This document shows positions 30,880 through 42,344 of a stretch of DNA of 64,000 nucleotides, piece after piece. This DNA comes from Muscardinus avellanarius. Its lineage: Eukaryota > Chordata > Mammalia > Rodentia > Gliridae. Every line of letters starts with the position of its first letter. Position 1 is the stretch's first letter. Under the pieces are notes generated by a model that ran no database searches, was not told the origin of the DNA, and saw only the letters and a program-made list of their open reading frames with translations. The stretch covers positions 26,142,966 through 26,206,965 of the forward strand of contig OY726565.1 in the NCBI GenBank assembly GCA_963383645.1, read 5' to 3'. Both the position numbers and the translations under genes were made by a program.

Positions 30880-33800
30880 CTAGTTTGGGCATATTAGAGG
30901 AAACATGTGTATCTTCTCCTTCTGTGCTTGGCTGATCTCACTTAACATGATGCTTTCCAGGGTTTTCCATCTTCTTGCAAATGATATAATTTTGTTCTTC
31001 TTTATGGCTGAATAGAATTCCATTGTGTGTATTTCCCACAGTTTTGCTATCCATTCATCTGTTGATGGTGATCTGGGTTGGATCCATATTTTGGCTATTA
31101 CAAATTGTGCTGCTATGAACATAGGTATGCATATGTTGCTGTATTTCTCTGAATTCAACCCTTTTGGAAAGATACCCAGGAGTGGTATAGCTGGATCATA
31201 TGGTGGATCTATTCCCACCTTTCTTAGGAATCTCCACACAGATCTCCATAGTGGCTGAACTAGTTTGCACTCCCACCAACAGTGTAAAAGAGTTCCTCTT
31301 TCCCCACATCCTCGCCAGCATTTGTTGTTGTTTGATTTCTTTATGCTTGCTACTCTGACTGGGGTTAGATGGAATCTCAGTGTAGTTTTGATTTGCATCT
31401 CCCTGATGGCCAGTGATGTAGAACATCTTTTCATGTATCTATTAGCCCTTTGTATCTCTTCTTTTGTGAAGTGTCTATTTAGTTCATTTGCCCATTTCTT
31501 GATTGGGTTGTTTGTTTTGTTGATGTAGAGCCTTTTGAGCTCTTTGTATACTCTGGATATTAGCCCCCTATCAGAATGGTGGCTGGTAAAGATCCTTTCC
31601 CATTCTGTAGGCTTCCTCTTTAGGTTATTGATAGTTTCCTTTGATGAGAAGAAACTTTTTAGTTTAATGTTATCCCACTTGTTTATTCTTGCTTTAATTT
31701 CCTGAGCTTTGGAGGTTTTGTTGAGAAAGTTACTGCCTGTGCCAATATGTTGTAGTGTTGAACCTATGTTCTCCTCTACTAACTTCACCGTCTCAGGTCT
31801 AATTTCTAAGTCTTTGATCCATCTTGAGTTGATTCCTGTGTTAGGTGAGATATAGGGGTTTAGATTCATCTTTTTACAAATGGTTAGCCAGTTCTCCCAG
31901 CACCACTTGTTGAAAAGGCTATCTTTTCTCCAGCGTATGTGTTTGGCCCCTTTGTCAAAGATTAATTGACTAAAGATGTGTGGGTTTGTTTCTGTATCTT
32001 CTATTCTAATCCACTGGTCAGTATATCTGTTTTTGTGCCAGTACCATGCTGTTTTTACTACTATTGCTCTATAGTATAGTTTGAAGTCTGGGATTGTAAT
32101 GCCTCCTGCGTGTTTCTTGTTATTGAGAATTGCTTTGGCTATTCTAGGTCTTTTCTTTCTCCATATGAAGTTCATGATTGATTTTTCTAGGTCTCTGAAG
32201 AATGTCACTGGTATTTTAATGGGAATTGCATTGAACCTATAGATCAGTTTTGGCAGAATGGCCATTTTGATGATATTTATTCTGCCTATCCATGAGCACG
32301 GGAGATCTTTCCATCTTCCAAGGTCTTCTTCAATTTCTTTCTTTAATGTTTTATAGTTTTTGTTGTAGAGGTCTTTTACATCTTGGGTTAGGTTTATTCC
32401 TAGGTATTTTATTGGTTTTGAGGTTATAGTGAATGGAATTGTTGTTTTTGTTTCCTTCATTGTGGATTCGTTGTTGGCATAAAGAAAGGCCACTGATTTC
32501 TTTAGGTTGATTTTGTAACCTGCGACTTTGCCGAATTTGTCGATCAGCTCCAGAAGTCTTTTGGTTGAGTTCTTTGGGTCTTCCAGATAAAGGATCATGT
32601 CATCTGCGAATAAGGATAATTTCACTTCCTCTCTTCCTATGTGGATTCCTTTGATTTCCTTCTATTGTCTGATTGCTGCAGCAAGAGTCTCAAGGACTAT
32701 ATTGAAAAGGAGTGGTGATAGTGGGCATCCTTGTCTTGTTCCTGACTGTAGCGGAAATTCTTGCAGTTTTTCCCCATTCAATATAATGTTGGCTTTGGGT
32801 TTGCAGTATATTGCCTTGATGATGTTGAAGTACGTTCCTTCTATCCCAATTTTTTTCAGTGTTTTTAACATAAATGGGTGTTGGATTTTGTCGAATGCTT
32901 TTTCAGCATCTATTGCTATGATGATGTGGTTTTTGTTCTTGGTTCTATTTATGTGGTGAATAACATGTATTGATTTGCGTATGTTGAACCAGCCTTGTTT
33001 TTCTGGGATGAAACCGACTTGGTCGTGATGAATTATTCTCTTGATATAGTTTTGAATGCGTATAGCTAGTATTTTGTTTAGAATTTTTGCATCTATGTTC
33101 ATTAAGGATATTGGTCTGTAGTTTTCCTTTCTTGAGGTATCATTATTTGGTTTGGGGATTAATGTGATACTGGCCTCATAGAAGGAATTTGGAAGAGTTC
33201 CATCTCTTTCAATTTCCCGGAACGTGTTATGAAGTATTGGTATTAGTTGTTCACTGAAGGTTTTGTAGAATTCAGCTGGGAACCCATCTGGGCCTGGGCT
33301 TTTCTTTGGTGGAAGAATTTTTATTGCCGTTTCTATTTCTTTGGTTGTTATTGGTTGGTTTAGGCTTGCTATGTCCTCTTGGTTGAGTGTAGGAAGGTTA
33401 ACTGTGTTTAGAAATCTGTCAATTTCATCCAGGTTTTCAAATCTATTGGAGTATAAATCTTTAAAGTAGTTTCTGATAATCTTTTGAATTTCTTCACTAT
33501 CAGTGGTGATATCTCCTTTTTCATTTCTAATTTTGATAATTTGAGTTGATTCTCTTTTTCTTTTGGTTAGGTTGGCCAGGGGTTTATCAATTCTATTAAT
33601 CTTTTCAAAGAACCAACTTTTTGTTTTATTGATTCTTTGAATTGTTTTTTTGTTCTCTATTTCATTTATTTCTGCTCTAATTTTGATGATTTCTCGTCTT
33701 CTGCTGGCTTTGGGAATGGATTGTTGCAGAATTTCTAGATCCTTGAGTTGTGTCATTAGGTTCTTTACTTGGTGGTTCTCCATCCTTTTTATATGGGCAC

Positions 33801-34707
33801 TCAATGCAATAAACTTTCCTCTTAGTACTGCCTTCATGGTGTCCCATAGGTTTTGGTAGGTTGTGTCTCTGTTTTCGTTTGTTTCCATAAATTTCTTTAT
33901 TTCTTCCCTAATTTCTGCTCTTACCCATTCGTCATTTAGTAGTGTATCATTCATTCTCCATGAATTTGAATACTTTCTTTCGAGTTTCCTGTTGTTGATT
34001 TCTACTTTTATTCCATTGTGGTCTGAAAAGATGCATGGGATTATATTACATTTTTTGAATTTGCTGGTATTTTCTTTGTGTCCCAGGATGTGATCTATTT
34101 TGGAGAAGGTTCCATGGGCTGCTGAGAAGAAAGTGTATTCTGTAGTTCCTGGTTTAAATACTCTGAAAACGTCTATTAGGTCCATTTGGTTTATGGTTTC
34201 CTTTAGTTCTAAAGCATCTTTACTCATCTTTTGCCTTGAAGATCGATCCAGTGGTGTGAGAGGTGTATTAAAGTCTCCCAGAATTATTGTATTTGGGTCT
34301 ACTTGGGATCTTATGTCCAGAAGGGTTTGTTTTACAAATGTGGTTGCACCCACATTTGGGGCATAAATATTTACTATCATTATATCTTCTTGGTGTATTG
34401 TTCCTTTTAATAAAAGGAAGTGCCCTGATTTGTCTCTTTTGATGTGTTTTATTTTAAAGTCTGTTTTGTTGGATATCAGGGTTGCTACCCCTGCTCTTTT
34501 TCGGTCACTGGTTGCATGGTATATCTTTTTCCATCCTTTCACCTTCAGCCTGTGAATGTCTTTGGCTGTGAGGTGAGTTTCTTGCAGACAGCATATGTTT
34601 GGATTATGTTTTCTAATCCACATTGCCAGTCTATGTCTTTTGATTGGTGAGTTAAGTCCTTTGACATTAAGTGATATTATTGAAATATGCTTTTTGTTTT
34701 CTGCCAT
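30880..34707 (-). pseudogene. ORF2p: L1 ORF2 (endonuclease-reverse transcriptase), one premature stop
   Basis: The frame runs 1275 codons, the usual ORF2 length, but codon 682 is TAG (complement of 32662-32664). The endonuclease domain shows N14, E43 (CLQETH), GDFNTPL (the D-x-N pair), SKIDHILG and SDHNGIK. The RT domain shows [19 protein letters not shown] and AIDAEKAFD before the stop, and FADD at 700-703 after it, 18 codons downstream. The C-terminal Cys motif C-x3-C-x7-H-x4-C lies in the last 150 residues. The stop cuts the protein before the catalytic Asp pair, so the 681-residue product keeps the endonuclease and loses RT activity. No other stop or frameshift is visible. Confidence 0.95.
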
Positions 34708-34752
34708 TTTGTGTTCTGTCTACTCTTGGGTGGTGTGATCTTTCTTCTTTAC

Positions 34753-35730
34753 TTAAATGGCCCACTTATTAACTTCCTCTCTTCTCTGATTCTGGAGTCT
34801 GCTTCTTTTTTCTTCCTTATGATTTATTTCTTTAAGAATTTTCTCTAGTGTTGGCTTTGAATTCATGAATTTTTTGAGATTCTGTTTATCCTGAAAGACT
34901 TTGACTTCCCCATTGATCTTGGATAGTAGTTTTGCTGGATAGATTAGTTTGGGCTGGAAGTTATTTTCTTCCAGGGTCTGAATCACGTCGTACCAGTCTC
35001 TCCTAGCATTCCTGACCTGGGTTGTATAGTCTGGGGTGATTCTTATTGTTTTGCCTCTATATGTCACCTGTCCTTTTGTTCTCACTGCTTTTAAGATTCC
35101 TTCCTTGGCCTCTATGCTGGTCAATTTAGTTATTATGTGGCGTGGGGTGGTTTTTCTTTGGTCCTGTCTCAGTGGAGTTCTGTATGCCTCCTGTACTTGG
35201 AGATTCAAGTCTCTTTCCATATTTGGAAAATTCTCTGAGATTATTTCCTTGAAGATATTACAAATGCCCTTGGTCTGTACCTCTATCCCTTCTTCAATGC
35301 CTATTATCCGTAAGTTAGGATGCTTCATATTATCCCATAATTGCTGGATGTTTAGGTTTTGTTGCTGTAAAGATTTCTGTATATCGCTGACTGTGTTTTC
35401 GGTTTGGGATGTACTGTCTTCTAATATTGATATTCTGTTTTCCATTTCATCTAATCTTCCAGAGTTTCTTTCTATTGCTGTCTTCATTTCACTTATTGCC
35501 TCTTTCATTTCATTCCAGACCTCTTTCTGATTCTTTTTTAGTGTTTCTATTTCACCTTTAACCTCCTCTATACTTGTTTTAAAACCTTTCATCATATTGA
35601 ACAACAAGATTCTGAACTCCCCTTCTTGCATTTCTAGTAGGTCAGTGTTCGTGATTTCTGCTGTCTCTTCATAACTCCTGGTTCTCATATTTATAGTGTT
35701 CTCTGTCCTGTTTTTCTGATTTCTACCCAT
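34753..35730 (-). CDS. ORF1p: L1 ORF1 protein (RNA-binding chaperone), intact, 325 aa
   Basis: ORF1p forms trimers that coat L1 RNA. The frame is open for 325 codons from an ATG whose product begins MGRNQKNRTENT. Residues about 50-135 are heptad-like and charged (EEVKGEIETLKKNQKEVWNE), fitting the coiled coil. NLRIIGIEEG at about 139-148 opens the RRM domain, and the region from about 240 (ARRDWYDVIQTLEENNFQPK) is the C-terminal RNA-binding domain. Length is close to the roughly 340 aa of other mammalian L1 ORF1 proteins. No stop or frameshift is seen; activity is not shown by sequence alone. Confidence 0.95.
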   Translation of the reverse strand: MGRNQKNRTENTINMRTRSYEETAEITNTDLLEMQEGEFRILLFNMMKGFKTSIEEVKGEIETLKKNQKEVWNEMKEAISEMKTAIERNSGRLDEMENRISILEDSTSQTENTVSDIQKSLQQQNLNIQQLWDNMKHPNLRIIGIEEGIEVQTKGICNIFKEIISENFPNMERDLNLQVQEAYRTPLRQDQRKTTPRHIITKLTSIEAKEGILKAVRTKGQVTYRGKTIRITPDYTTQVRNARRDWYDVIQTLEENNFQPKLIYPAKLLSKINGEVKVFQDKQNLKKFMNSKPTLEKILKEINHKEEKRSRLQNQRREEVNKWAI

Positions 35731-36301
35731 CGTTCGTGAGTAATGTGTTTAGTCAAATCTTAATATTAGGAGTTTAGGGGTATCGGCAAGTCAGCAGAGC
35801 CTTTCCAGCGTTGAGGGCGGGTGATGTGTAAGGAGCTGGGGTGATTGGTAAAAGGGTCAGATTAGGTAGAGGATATGTTAGGTTGAGAAAGACTTTAAGT
35901 ATGATAAGGTAATAACTTGCTAGGAATGAGAGAGAGTTAACTACTAGGACTCTTGTTGTTAGTAGAGTAGTTATGGATATAAGAAATACTTTGAGTTTTA
36001 AACCATGAGGTATATTATGGGGAAAAGTTTTGGGGGAGAAAAGTATGTAGGTTAGTGTGGGAAGGTTTGTAAATAGGGATGCTGGTAGGAGCAGACAGAC
36101 ATAAAAAAAAAAAAAAAAGAATCCCCACAAGATACCAAGACTATTATGTAATCCAAGAAAAAGGAAGGTAAACCAATCAAAGGAGGAGAATGAAAGAAAA
36201 GGAAGGAAAGAGGAAGAAAGAGGAAAAAGGAAGAGGAATAAAATAAAAGGAACTAGCAGCCGTGTGAAATAAAAAAATAAGGCAAACTATCCAATGTGTA
36301 T

Positions 36302-36362
<61 letters not shown>

Positions 36363-37910
36363 CATACATATATAAAACAACAAGTTAAAGTAAAAGAAGT
36401 TTGGATTAAAAGAAGAAAAAAAAAGAAAAAAAAACCAGCAATAACCATACTAAAACAAAAGCACTATAAAAGCAAAATAAAACATAACATCCACATTAAA
36501 AGTAAAACAAATAGTCCTCCTTATTTACGCATATGGGGTCAGGTCCATATAATATGTGCGTATCTGATTGCTTGGTAGCTTTCAGAATACCATCCAATGT
36601 CTCTTAGTTTTCTTTGTACTCTATTTTTATCTTCTTAAGTCACTCTGGGTGTTTTGACACCTTTTTCTCCTTTAGCTGCTTTAGGTTTATGTGTCCGGAT
36701 GTCTGGTTTCACTGTTATTTGATTCTGTACAGTTCACAGATTCTGTGAAATTCTAACCTGTGGTCAGCACATCTGCACTCACCACCCTCGCCTCCAGCCT
36801 GTGCTTCCCTACAGCAGGGGTGGAGAGTGACCAAAGTGTAATTGGAACCTCCCCCTGAGGTCCTGAGCAGATTTTGTGGCCCGATGGATTTTCTTGTGTC
36901 TCTGGAAATTCCAGCTGGGCCAGCCGGTGTGGTCCCAAGATGTACCCTGGGCAAATGAATGCTGGTTCCTGGGTGCCCACACTTACTGCCAGAGCTCTGC
37001 CTATTCCAAGAGTGCAGGCTGGATGCACTGTTAATACTGGACCCAAGTGAGAGTGGGTGCAGCTGTCTATTGCTGCTGGTATGTTCTTCCAAGGTGTATT
37101 GAGCTGTGTTCTCACTTAGAACTAAGCATCTGGCTACCAGGAGGTTGGGAATACCCAGCGTTGGGCCAGGGGTGCAGGGTAGGTGCTCAAGGGTCCAGTG
37201 CGCGGTGTCCAGCAATGGTCTCTGCCTCCCGCGGGACGTAGAGGCTGGGGGTGCCCCAAGGAGATTTCCGGGTCACCCAGGGCTTTCGCAGCCTGGAGGG
37301 TAGGCTCTGGCAAGGTGGCAGGGGTTAGCCACAGAAGCAGGCTCCAATTTAGGGGGGCAGTGTACAGGCACTGATTACTAGTAGGGGACAGGCAGGATGC
37401 GCGAGGAGAGTGCTCTAAGGCTTGAGCCCGTGGTGGGGGGTTGAGACTGCGCACACGCTAGGACCCCAGTTTACCAGGGCGCCCTCAGGTACCTGTCTTG
37501 GTGCAGGAATCCGTGTGAGTCTCTATGCCGATGTGATCCGGTCGCTGGTGGGCAGACAGAATTCTGGTGGGTGCTGCTCGCTGCTTAGGATGTGGTCCTA
37601 AGTCCGTTTTTATTCCCGGATTATCTTGCCGTGGTAATATCGGGCAGGCAGCTCCTTGGACAGCTGCTAAAGCAGCCCGCCGATCAGCGTTCCGATCCGC
37701 GGTCAGATTGTATCTGCAGCAGGTCCCGTGTCCGATCTTTGTTCTTCTTCTTCAAGTTCAGGGTTCCGCCGAGGTACCAGGATGTGTTTTGGTTCCTGGT
37801 ATGTATTTATTTTGTTGATTTAGACACTGCTTTCTCAGTATTTAAACTTTATTTACTTCAGCTACTGAGAGGTGCTGTGTCCCTCAGTCGCCATTTTGGA
37901 AAAAAAAAAA
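35731..37910 (-). promoter_or_regulatory. L1 5' UTR with internal promoter and YY1-type site
   Basis: On the - strand the element opens with a T-run then ccaaaatggcgac (37891-37902), a YY1-binding core at the start as in other L1 promoters. 36740-37800 is GC-rich with many CpGs. 35770-36700 is AT-rich and contains a (TA)n tract (36310-36358) and A-rich pieces. The frames on both strands here are not genes. Confidence 0.8.
36303..36362. repeat. (TG)n(TA)n microsatellite inside the L1 5' UTR
   Basis: gtatgtatgtgtgt then about 24 TA units, then acatacatac. Confidence 0.95.
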
Positions 37911-37923
37911 CTGTTGAAAATTT
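37911..37923. repeat. Target-site duplication of the full-length L1 (high-coordinate copy)
   Basis: ctgttgaaaatttt, partner of 30604-30614. Confidence 0.85.
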
Positions 37924-38204
37924 TAATGGAGTATTTTCTTTATTCTTCTCCAAAGTAAACATAAATTTTTAAATATAAAAAATAAAAGGATTACTTGGGT
38001 TGAGAACTGTTTATTTTCATATACTGAGGTTTAAATTGACTCTGAAGGGGAGTATCTTTGGTAGATCTTTTATATAGAAGAATATGTTGAAGTCATGGTA
38101 GAACGGTATTAATTTTTCCAAGATTTTGAAATAGGATTTTGATTATTTTGGAAAGACTTACTGGGTCAAGCATGGGGCTGGTCTCAGAATCTCCTACTAC
38201 TGTA

Positions 38205-38390
38205 TATTCTCAGTACTGAGAATTAAACCTAGGGGCCTCTATCACTGAGCTACATTCTCATCCCCCTTTTTTAATATTGAGAGAGGATCTTGCTAAATTG
38301 TCAAGACTGACCTTGAACATGTGATACCCTACTTCAGCCTTCTGAGTAGCCAAGGTTACAAGTGTGCATCACCACACCTGCCCTGGATTT
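38205..38390 (-). repeat. Composite SINE, old and diverged
   Basis: tcagtactgagaattaaacc to gcatcaccacacctgccc. Confidence 0.7.
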
Positions 38391-38508
38391 TTTAGTACTG
38401 TCTTGTTTTTCACTTGAGGGATGTGACTAAGGAGCCAAATGAAGGATGAAATAGTGAAGCCATGTTGACCATAGAATTATGTAAGTAAAAAAAAAAAAAA
38501 TGATTTCA

Positions 38509-38711
38509 GCCAGGCGTGTGGTGGCACACGCTTGTAATCCCTGCGCTTAGGAGGCGGAGACAGGAGGATTGCGTAAGTTCGAAGCTAGTCTCGCTGGTTT
38601 AAGAGACCCTGTTTCCAAATAAAAAATATAATATAGGTCTGGGAGTGTAGCCCAGAGAAGGGTTCTATCCCCAGTACCACCAAAAAATAGATAAATAAAT
38701 AAATAAATAAA
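38509..38711 (+). repeat. Composite SINE, type Y, (AAAT)n tail
   Basis: gccaggcgtgtggtggcaca to the aaataaataa tail. gatttca flanks it (38502-38508, 38712-38718). The palindrome is partly decayed (agctagtctcgctggtttaa). Confidence 0.9.
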
Positions 38712-39157
38712 GATTTCAAATCCTCCTTGTATCTTTAAAGAATATCTTCCTTTGATGGAATAATATATACCAAGTAGTAATATGCCCAAACAAGCATTAT
38801 ATCTATTGAATATATAAGAGATATTGCTTACAGATTTTCATGCCATCATTCTACATAGTAAAATATAAGGAAACAGTTGATGTTATATATAAGCTTTTTT
38901 AAGAAGAAAACTGATTTGTTGGTGATAGGTATTGTTTGTCATGGTATTTTCAAGGGAAAATAGTGAAAACTTCATACATTGTTCAAGGTCATATTGAGCA
39001 AATGAGAAAGGAACTTAGAATAATGTAGTAGAGTTTTGTTATTTTTAAATTTAATTATACAGTAAATTGATGTACTTTCTTTTAGTAGCCATTATTGAAA
39101 AACTTACTTCTCACCACTGTGGGAGAATTCTTATAGATTTTACATCTCTGTGCTCCT

Positions 39158-39348
39158 TTTTTTTTTTTTTTTTTTGGTGGTACTGGGGTTCCTGGAAGCC
39201 CTTCTACCTCCGGGCTACACTCCCAGACCTATTTTATATTTTTGAAACAGGGTCTCTTATGCCAGCGCAGCTGGCTTCGAACCTGCGCGTTCCTCCCGTC
39301 TCTGCCTCCCAAGCGCGGGGATTACAAGCGTGCGCCACCACGCCCGGC
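39158..39348 (-). repeat. Composite SINE, type Y, CpG-rich
   Basis: T-run, ggtggtactggggttcctgg, gccagcgcagctggcttcga, to accacgcccggc. tctctgtgctcct (39145) and ctctatgctcct (39348) flank it. The overlapping 107-codon frame is a shadow. Confidence 0.93.
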
Positions 39349-39577
39349 TCTATGCTCCTCTTTTTAAATAGGCTAACTTATTCTATGTAAATTGAAAGCT
39401 GATAATTAGTTTTAAGGGATAATCAGAAGGTGCTGGATTTAGTCTTTGAACAGTCAAAACTTTGATTTCTTTTTTATTTCTTTTTCTCAAAAAAATAAAT
39501 ATTATAAAATACCACTCTAGGTATTTCAGAATTGTTTTTTGAAATACCCTTTCATTTTTCAGTATATTTTTACTTTT

Positions 39578-39753
39578 TTGTGTGTGGTACTGTTGATGGA
39601 ACCCAGGGGTATTCTACCTCCAAGCCACACCTGCAGCCCTGTTTTTTATTCTTTATTTTGAAACAGGGTCTCATTAAGTGGATGAGGCTGTCTGTGATCA
39701 TTCTGTCTCAGCCTCCCAAATGGGATTACAAGTGTGCATCACAATACCCGGCT
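39578..39753 (-). repeat. Composite SINE, type O
   Basis: gtgtgtggtactgttgatgg to atcacaatacccggct. The duplication agtatatttttactttt (39561) and agtatatttactttt (39754) flanks it. Confidence 0.88.
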
Positions 39754-39944
39754 AGTATATTTACTTTTAAAGACAAAATTAAGCGAATTTTTAAAACTTT
39801 TATAATTGTATCATGAGTTTATATTTACCAGAAAGTGACATTTTGCAACTTCATATTTTATTTTACATGTTAAATTAGTATTTTAAAATTTTTAACCTTT
39901 TTACTAAAGTTTATAATATATAGCTCTTAAATTTATAGCTTGCA

Positions 39945-40149
39945 GCCGGGCGTGGTGGCGCACGCTTGTAATCCCCGCGCTTGGGAGGCGGAGACAGGAG
40001 GATCGTGCAGGTTCGAAGCCAGCCGCGCGCGCTGGCTTAGGAGACCCTGTTTCCAAAATGAAAATGTAAAAAAAATAGGCCTGGGAATGTAGCCCAGAGG
40101 TAGAAGGGCTTCCAGGAACCCCAGTACCACCAAAAAAAAAAAAAAAAAA
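39945..40149 (+). repeat. Composite SINE, type Y, CpG-rich
   Basis: gccgggcgtggtggcgcacg to an A tail; palindrome gccagccgcgcgcgctggct. The perfect 12-bp duplication ttatagcttgca flanks it (39933-39944, 40150-40161). Confidence 0.95.
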
Positions 40150-40186
40150 TTATAGCTTGCAGAATCTTTTTACAAATTTATGTATG

Positions 40187-40529
40187 TGTAAAACCAGTGT
40201 ACAGACAACCATTATTAATACTTCCACACTGTCTTGGTTCTCTAGCCCAATACTATTGCGAGCTTAATCACTATTGAGATTTCTGCCAATATAGATGTTA
40301 TGTCTGTTTAAAATCTTTACAGCCGGGTGTGGTGGTGCATGCTTATAATCCCAGTACTTGGGAGGCTGAGACAGGAGCATCTCAGGTTCTCAGGCAGCCT
40401 CAGCAACTTGTAAGACCCTCTGCAACTTAGTGAGACCCTGTTTTAAAATAAAGAATAAAATAGGACTGAGGGTATAGCTCAGAGGTAGAACACCCCTGGG
40501 TTCAATCCCCAGTACTCCACACGTGCGCG

Positions 40530-40581
<52 letters not shown>

Positions 40582-40860
40582 ACCTTTACATAAATGGAAT
40601 CATGTAGTGTCACTCTGTGTGTCTGATTAATTTTGCTTATTATTGTCATTCATCCATGTTGTGTGTTCATTTTTTTCTGCAGAGCATTATTTCATTGCCT
40701 TCATGTGTCATAATTTATTTTTCTATTCTACTCTAAGTAGATATTTTAAGTCATTTTTGGCTTTGATGAATAAAAGCTGCTATGAACATTCTTGTAATGA
40801 TGCTAGATTAAGATGAATTTAACTACGACATGAAAGTTCTTTTAGCCAGAACCGTTTGCT
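40187..40860. repeat. Old L1-derived segment split by a SINE
   Basis: 40187-40321 and 40583-40860 (taaatggaatcatgtagtgt, tcattcatccatgttgtgtg, ataaaagctgctatgaacat) belong to the same old L1 region as 30060-30325; the SINE 40322-40582 lies between. Confidence 0.55.
40322..40582 (+). repeat. Composite SINE, type O, with (CG)n(CA)n tail
   Basis: gccgggtgtggtggtgcatg to ccagtactcc, then gtgcgcgcgcgcgcg and (AC)n to 40580. tctttaca (40314-40321) and cctttaca (40583-40590) flank the unit, so the tail microsatellite was part of the insertion. Confidence 0.9.
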
Positions 40861-40888
40861 CTATTTTTACTTTTTTAACCTAGTTTTT

Positions 40889-41077
40889 GTGTGTGTATGT
40901 GTGTGGTACTGAGGATGGAACTCAGGGGCCTTCTACCTCTGGGCTATACTCCCAGACCTATTTTTTATATTTTTTTTATTTGGAAGCAGGGTCTCTTAAG
41001 CCAGCTAAGGCCGGCTTCGAACCTGCGCGATCCTCCTGTCTCAGCCTCCCACAAATGTGTGCCACCACACCCGGCTT
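40889..41077 (-). repeat. Composite SINE, type Y-like
   Basis: tgtgtggtactgaggatgga, gccagctaaggccggcttcg, ending ccaccacacccggct. acctagttttt flanks it (40878-40888, 41078-41088). Confidence 0.9.
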
Positions 41078-41102
41078 ACCTAGTTTTTTTAAGAAAAGAA
41101 TT

Positions 41103-41248
41103 AGGTGGGTATGGTGGTGCATGATCCTTGGTAGTTTAGTAAGGCCTTCAGCTACTTAATGAGATCCTGTTTCAAAATAAAAAAATAAAATTGGACTGGG
41201 AGTATAGCTCAGAAGGAGAATGCTTCCTTGCCCCCCCCAATAAATAAA
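41103..41248 (+). repeat. Composite SINE, type O, internally deleted
   Basis: ggtgggtatggtggtgcatg, tgagatcctgtttcaaaata, gggagtatagctcagaagga, then a C-run. Confidence 0.72.
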
Positions 41249-41780
41249 AGGAAGAAGGGAATAAAGAGAAGAATTATATAGTTCCAATAAGAGTTACAGT
41301 TTTACAGAAAGCATAATAAGATAATAACAACCTTATTTTGTTAGTTAAATAACTATACACTAAAATATCCTCAAGCCTAAAAGAAGGAGCCAACTGAAAT
41401 TATAATAGCTTTTTAATATTTACTATTAAAGTAACTGTAATGATAAAGAATGTATAGATTGTGGCAGAAAGCCATTTTTTCTGGTTCTATTTATAAGCTT
41501 TGTAGTAAGTTAGGAACTTTTTTTTCTGTTATGGAATTTCTGAAATGTTTTTGCAGTCATTTAAAACTTTATTGCAAGTGAAGCAATAAAAAAGGAAGAT
41601 TCCAATTACTTTATGTGCAAAGCTTTCATTTCATATTTAGTGAAAGAAAGGCTTTTGTTCAGTAAGCATGCAAGCCTTTTTAATAAATTTGAAATTAACT
41701 TAAATGGAAAAAACTTAATAAATGCTTTGGTAGACAGTAGCTTTATAAAATTAAAGCTTGTACTTAAAAATTTTGCAGCC

Positions 41781-41978
41781 GCCAGGCATGGTGGCACACA
41801 TTTATAATCTTCACGCTTGGGAGGCGGAGACAGGAGGATTGTGCAGGTTCGAAGCCAGCCACGCTGGCTTAAGAGACCCTGTTTCCAAAAATAAAAACGT
41901 ATAAAATAGGTCTGGGAGTATAACTCGGAGGTAGAAGGGCTTCCAGGAACCCCAGTACCACCAAAAAAAAAAAAAAAG
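41781..41978 (+). repeat. Composite SINE, type Y
   Basis: gccaggcatggtggcacaca to an A tail; palindrome gccagccacgctggc. ttgcagcc flanks it (41773-41780, 41979-41986). Confidence 0.93.
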
Positions 41979-42034
41979 TTGCAGCCAAGGTGTAAAGGTC
42001 AGCAGTTAAACTAGATAGGTCATTGAAGGTAATA

Positions 42035-42180
42035 CAAATGGCAAGCACTTACTTGGTGTTCAGCATATGCCACACATTCTTAGCCTTTTAAATAAATTAT
42101 TTCAGCATCATCACAGTTCTGTATGACGGATTCTTATTTATGATGAAAACCTGGAAGACAAGTTTGGCAGTTTATTTGTG
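42035..42180 (+). repeat. MIR
   Basis: gcacttacttggtgttcagc, atatgccacacattcttagc and tgatgaaaacctggaagaca in MIR order. Confidence 0.65.
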
Positions 42181-42344
42181 GTCATAGTTAATTGAGTAGT
42201 AGGCAAGCTGAGAATTGATTCTGAACAGCCAGCCTTCACAGTATGTGCTCTTAGCCAATATGGCATATTGTTTATCCTTATTAATACTTTAACATCCACA
42301 AGTAAGGAAAGACAGGAGGAAAGGTGAGGACAAAGGATCAACAT

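Larger units (their letters stand above)
30615..37910 (-). mobile_element. L1: Full-length LINE-1, 7.3 kb, antisense to SMAP1
   Basis: On the - strand the order is a YY1-type start (37891-37899), a 2.2-kb 5' UTR, ORF1 (35730-34753), a 45-nt spacer, ORF2 (34707-30880) and a 3' UTR with G-runs, aataaa and a short A tail. Target duplications ctgttgaaaa flank both ends. ORF1 is intact and ORF2 has a single in-frame stop, so the insertion is young compared with every other L1 piece in the window. It lies in the 39-kb SMAP1 intron in antisense orientation, the orientation usually tolerated in genes. Confidence 0.97.

Noticed and set aside
31025..35530. Many + strand frames of 66-164 codons
   Set aside because: Shadows of L1 ORF1 and ORF2, which lie on the - strand.
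36715..37972. Cluster of overlapping frames on both strands
   Set aside because: This is the CpG-rich L1 5' UTR; frames overlap in all phases and none resembles a protein.
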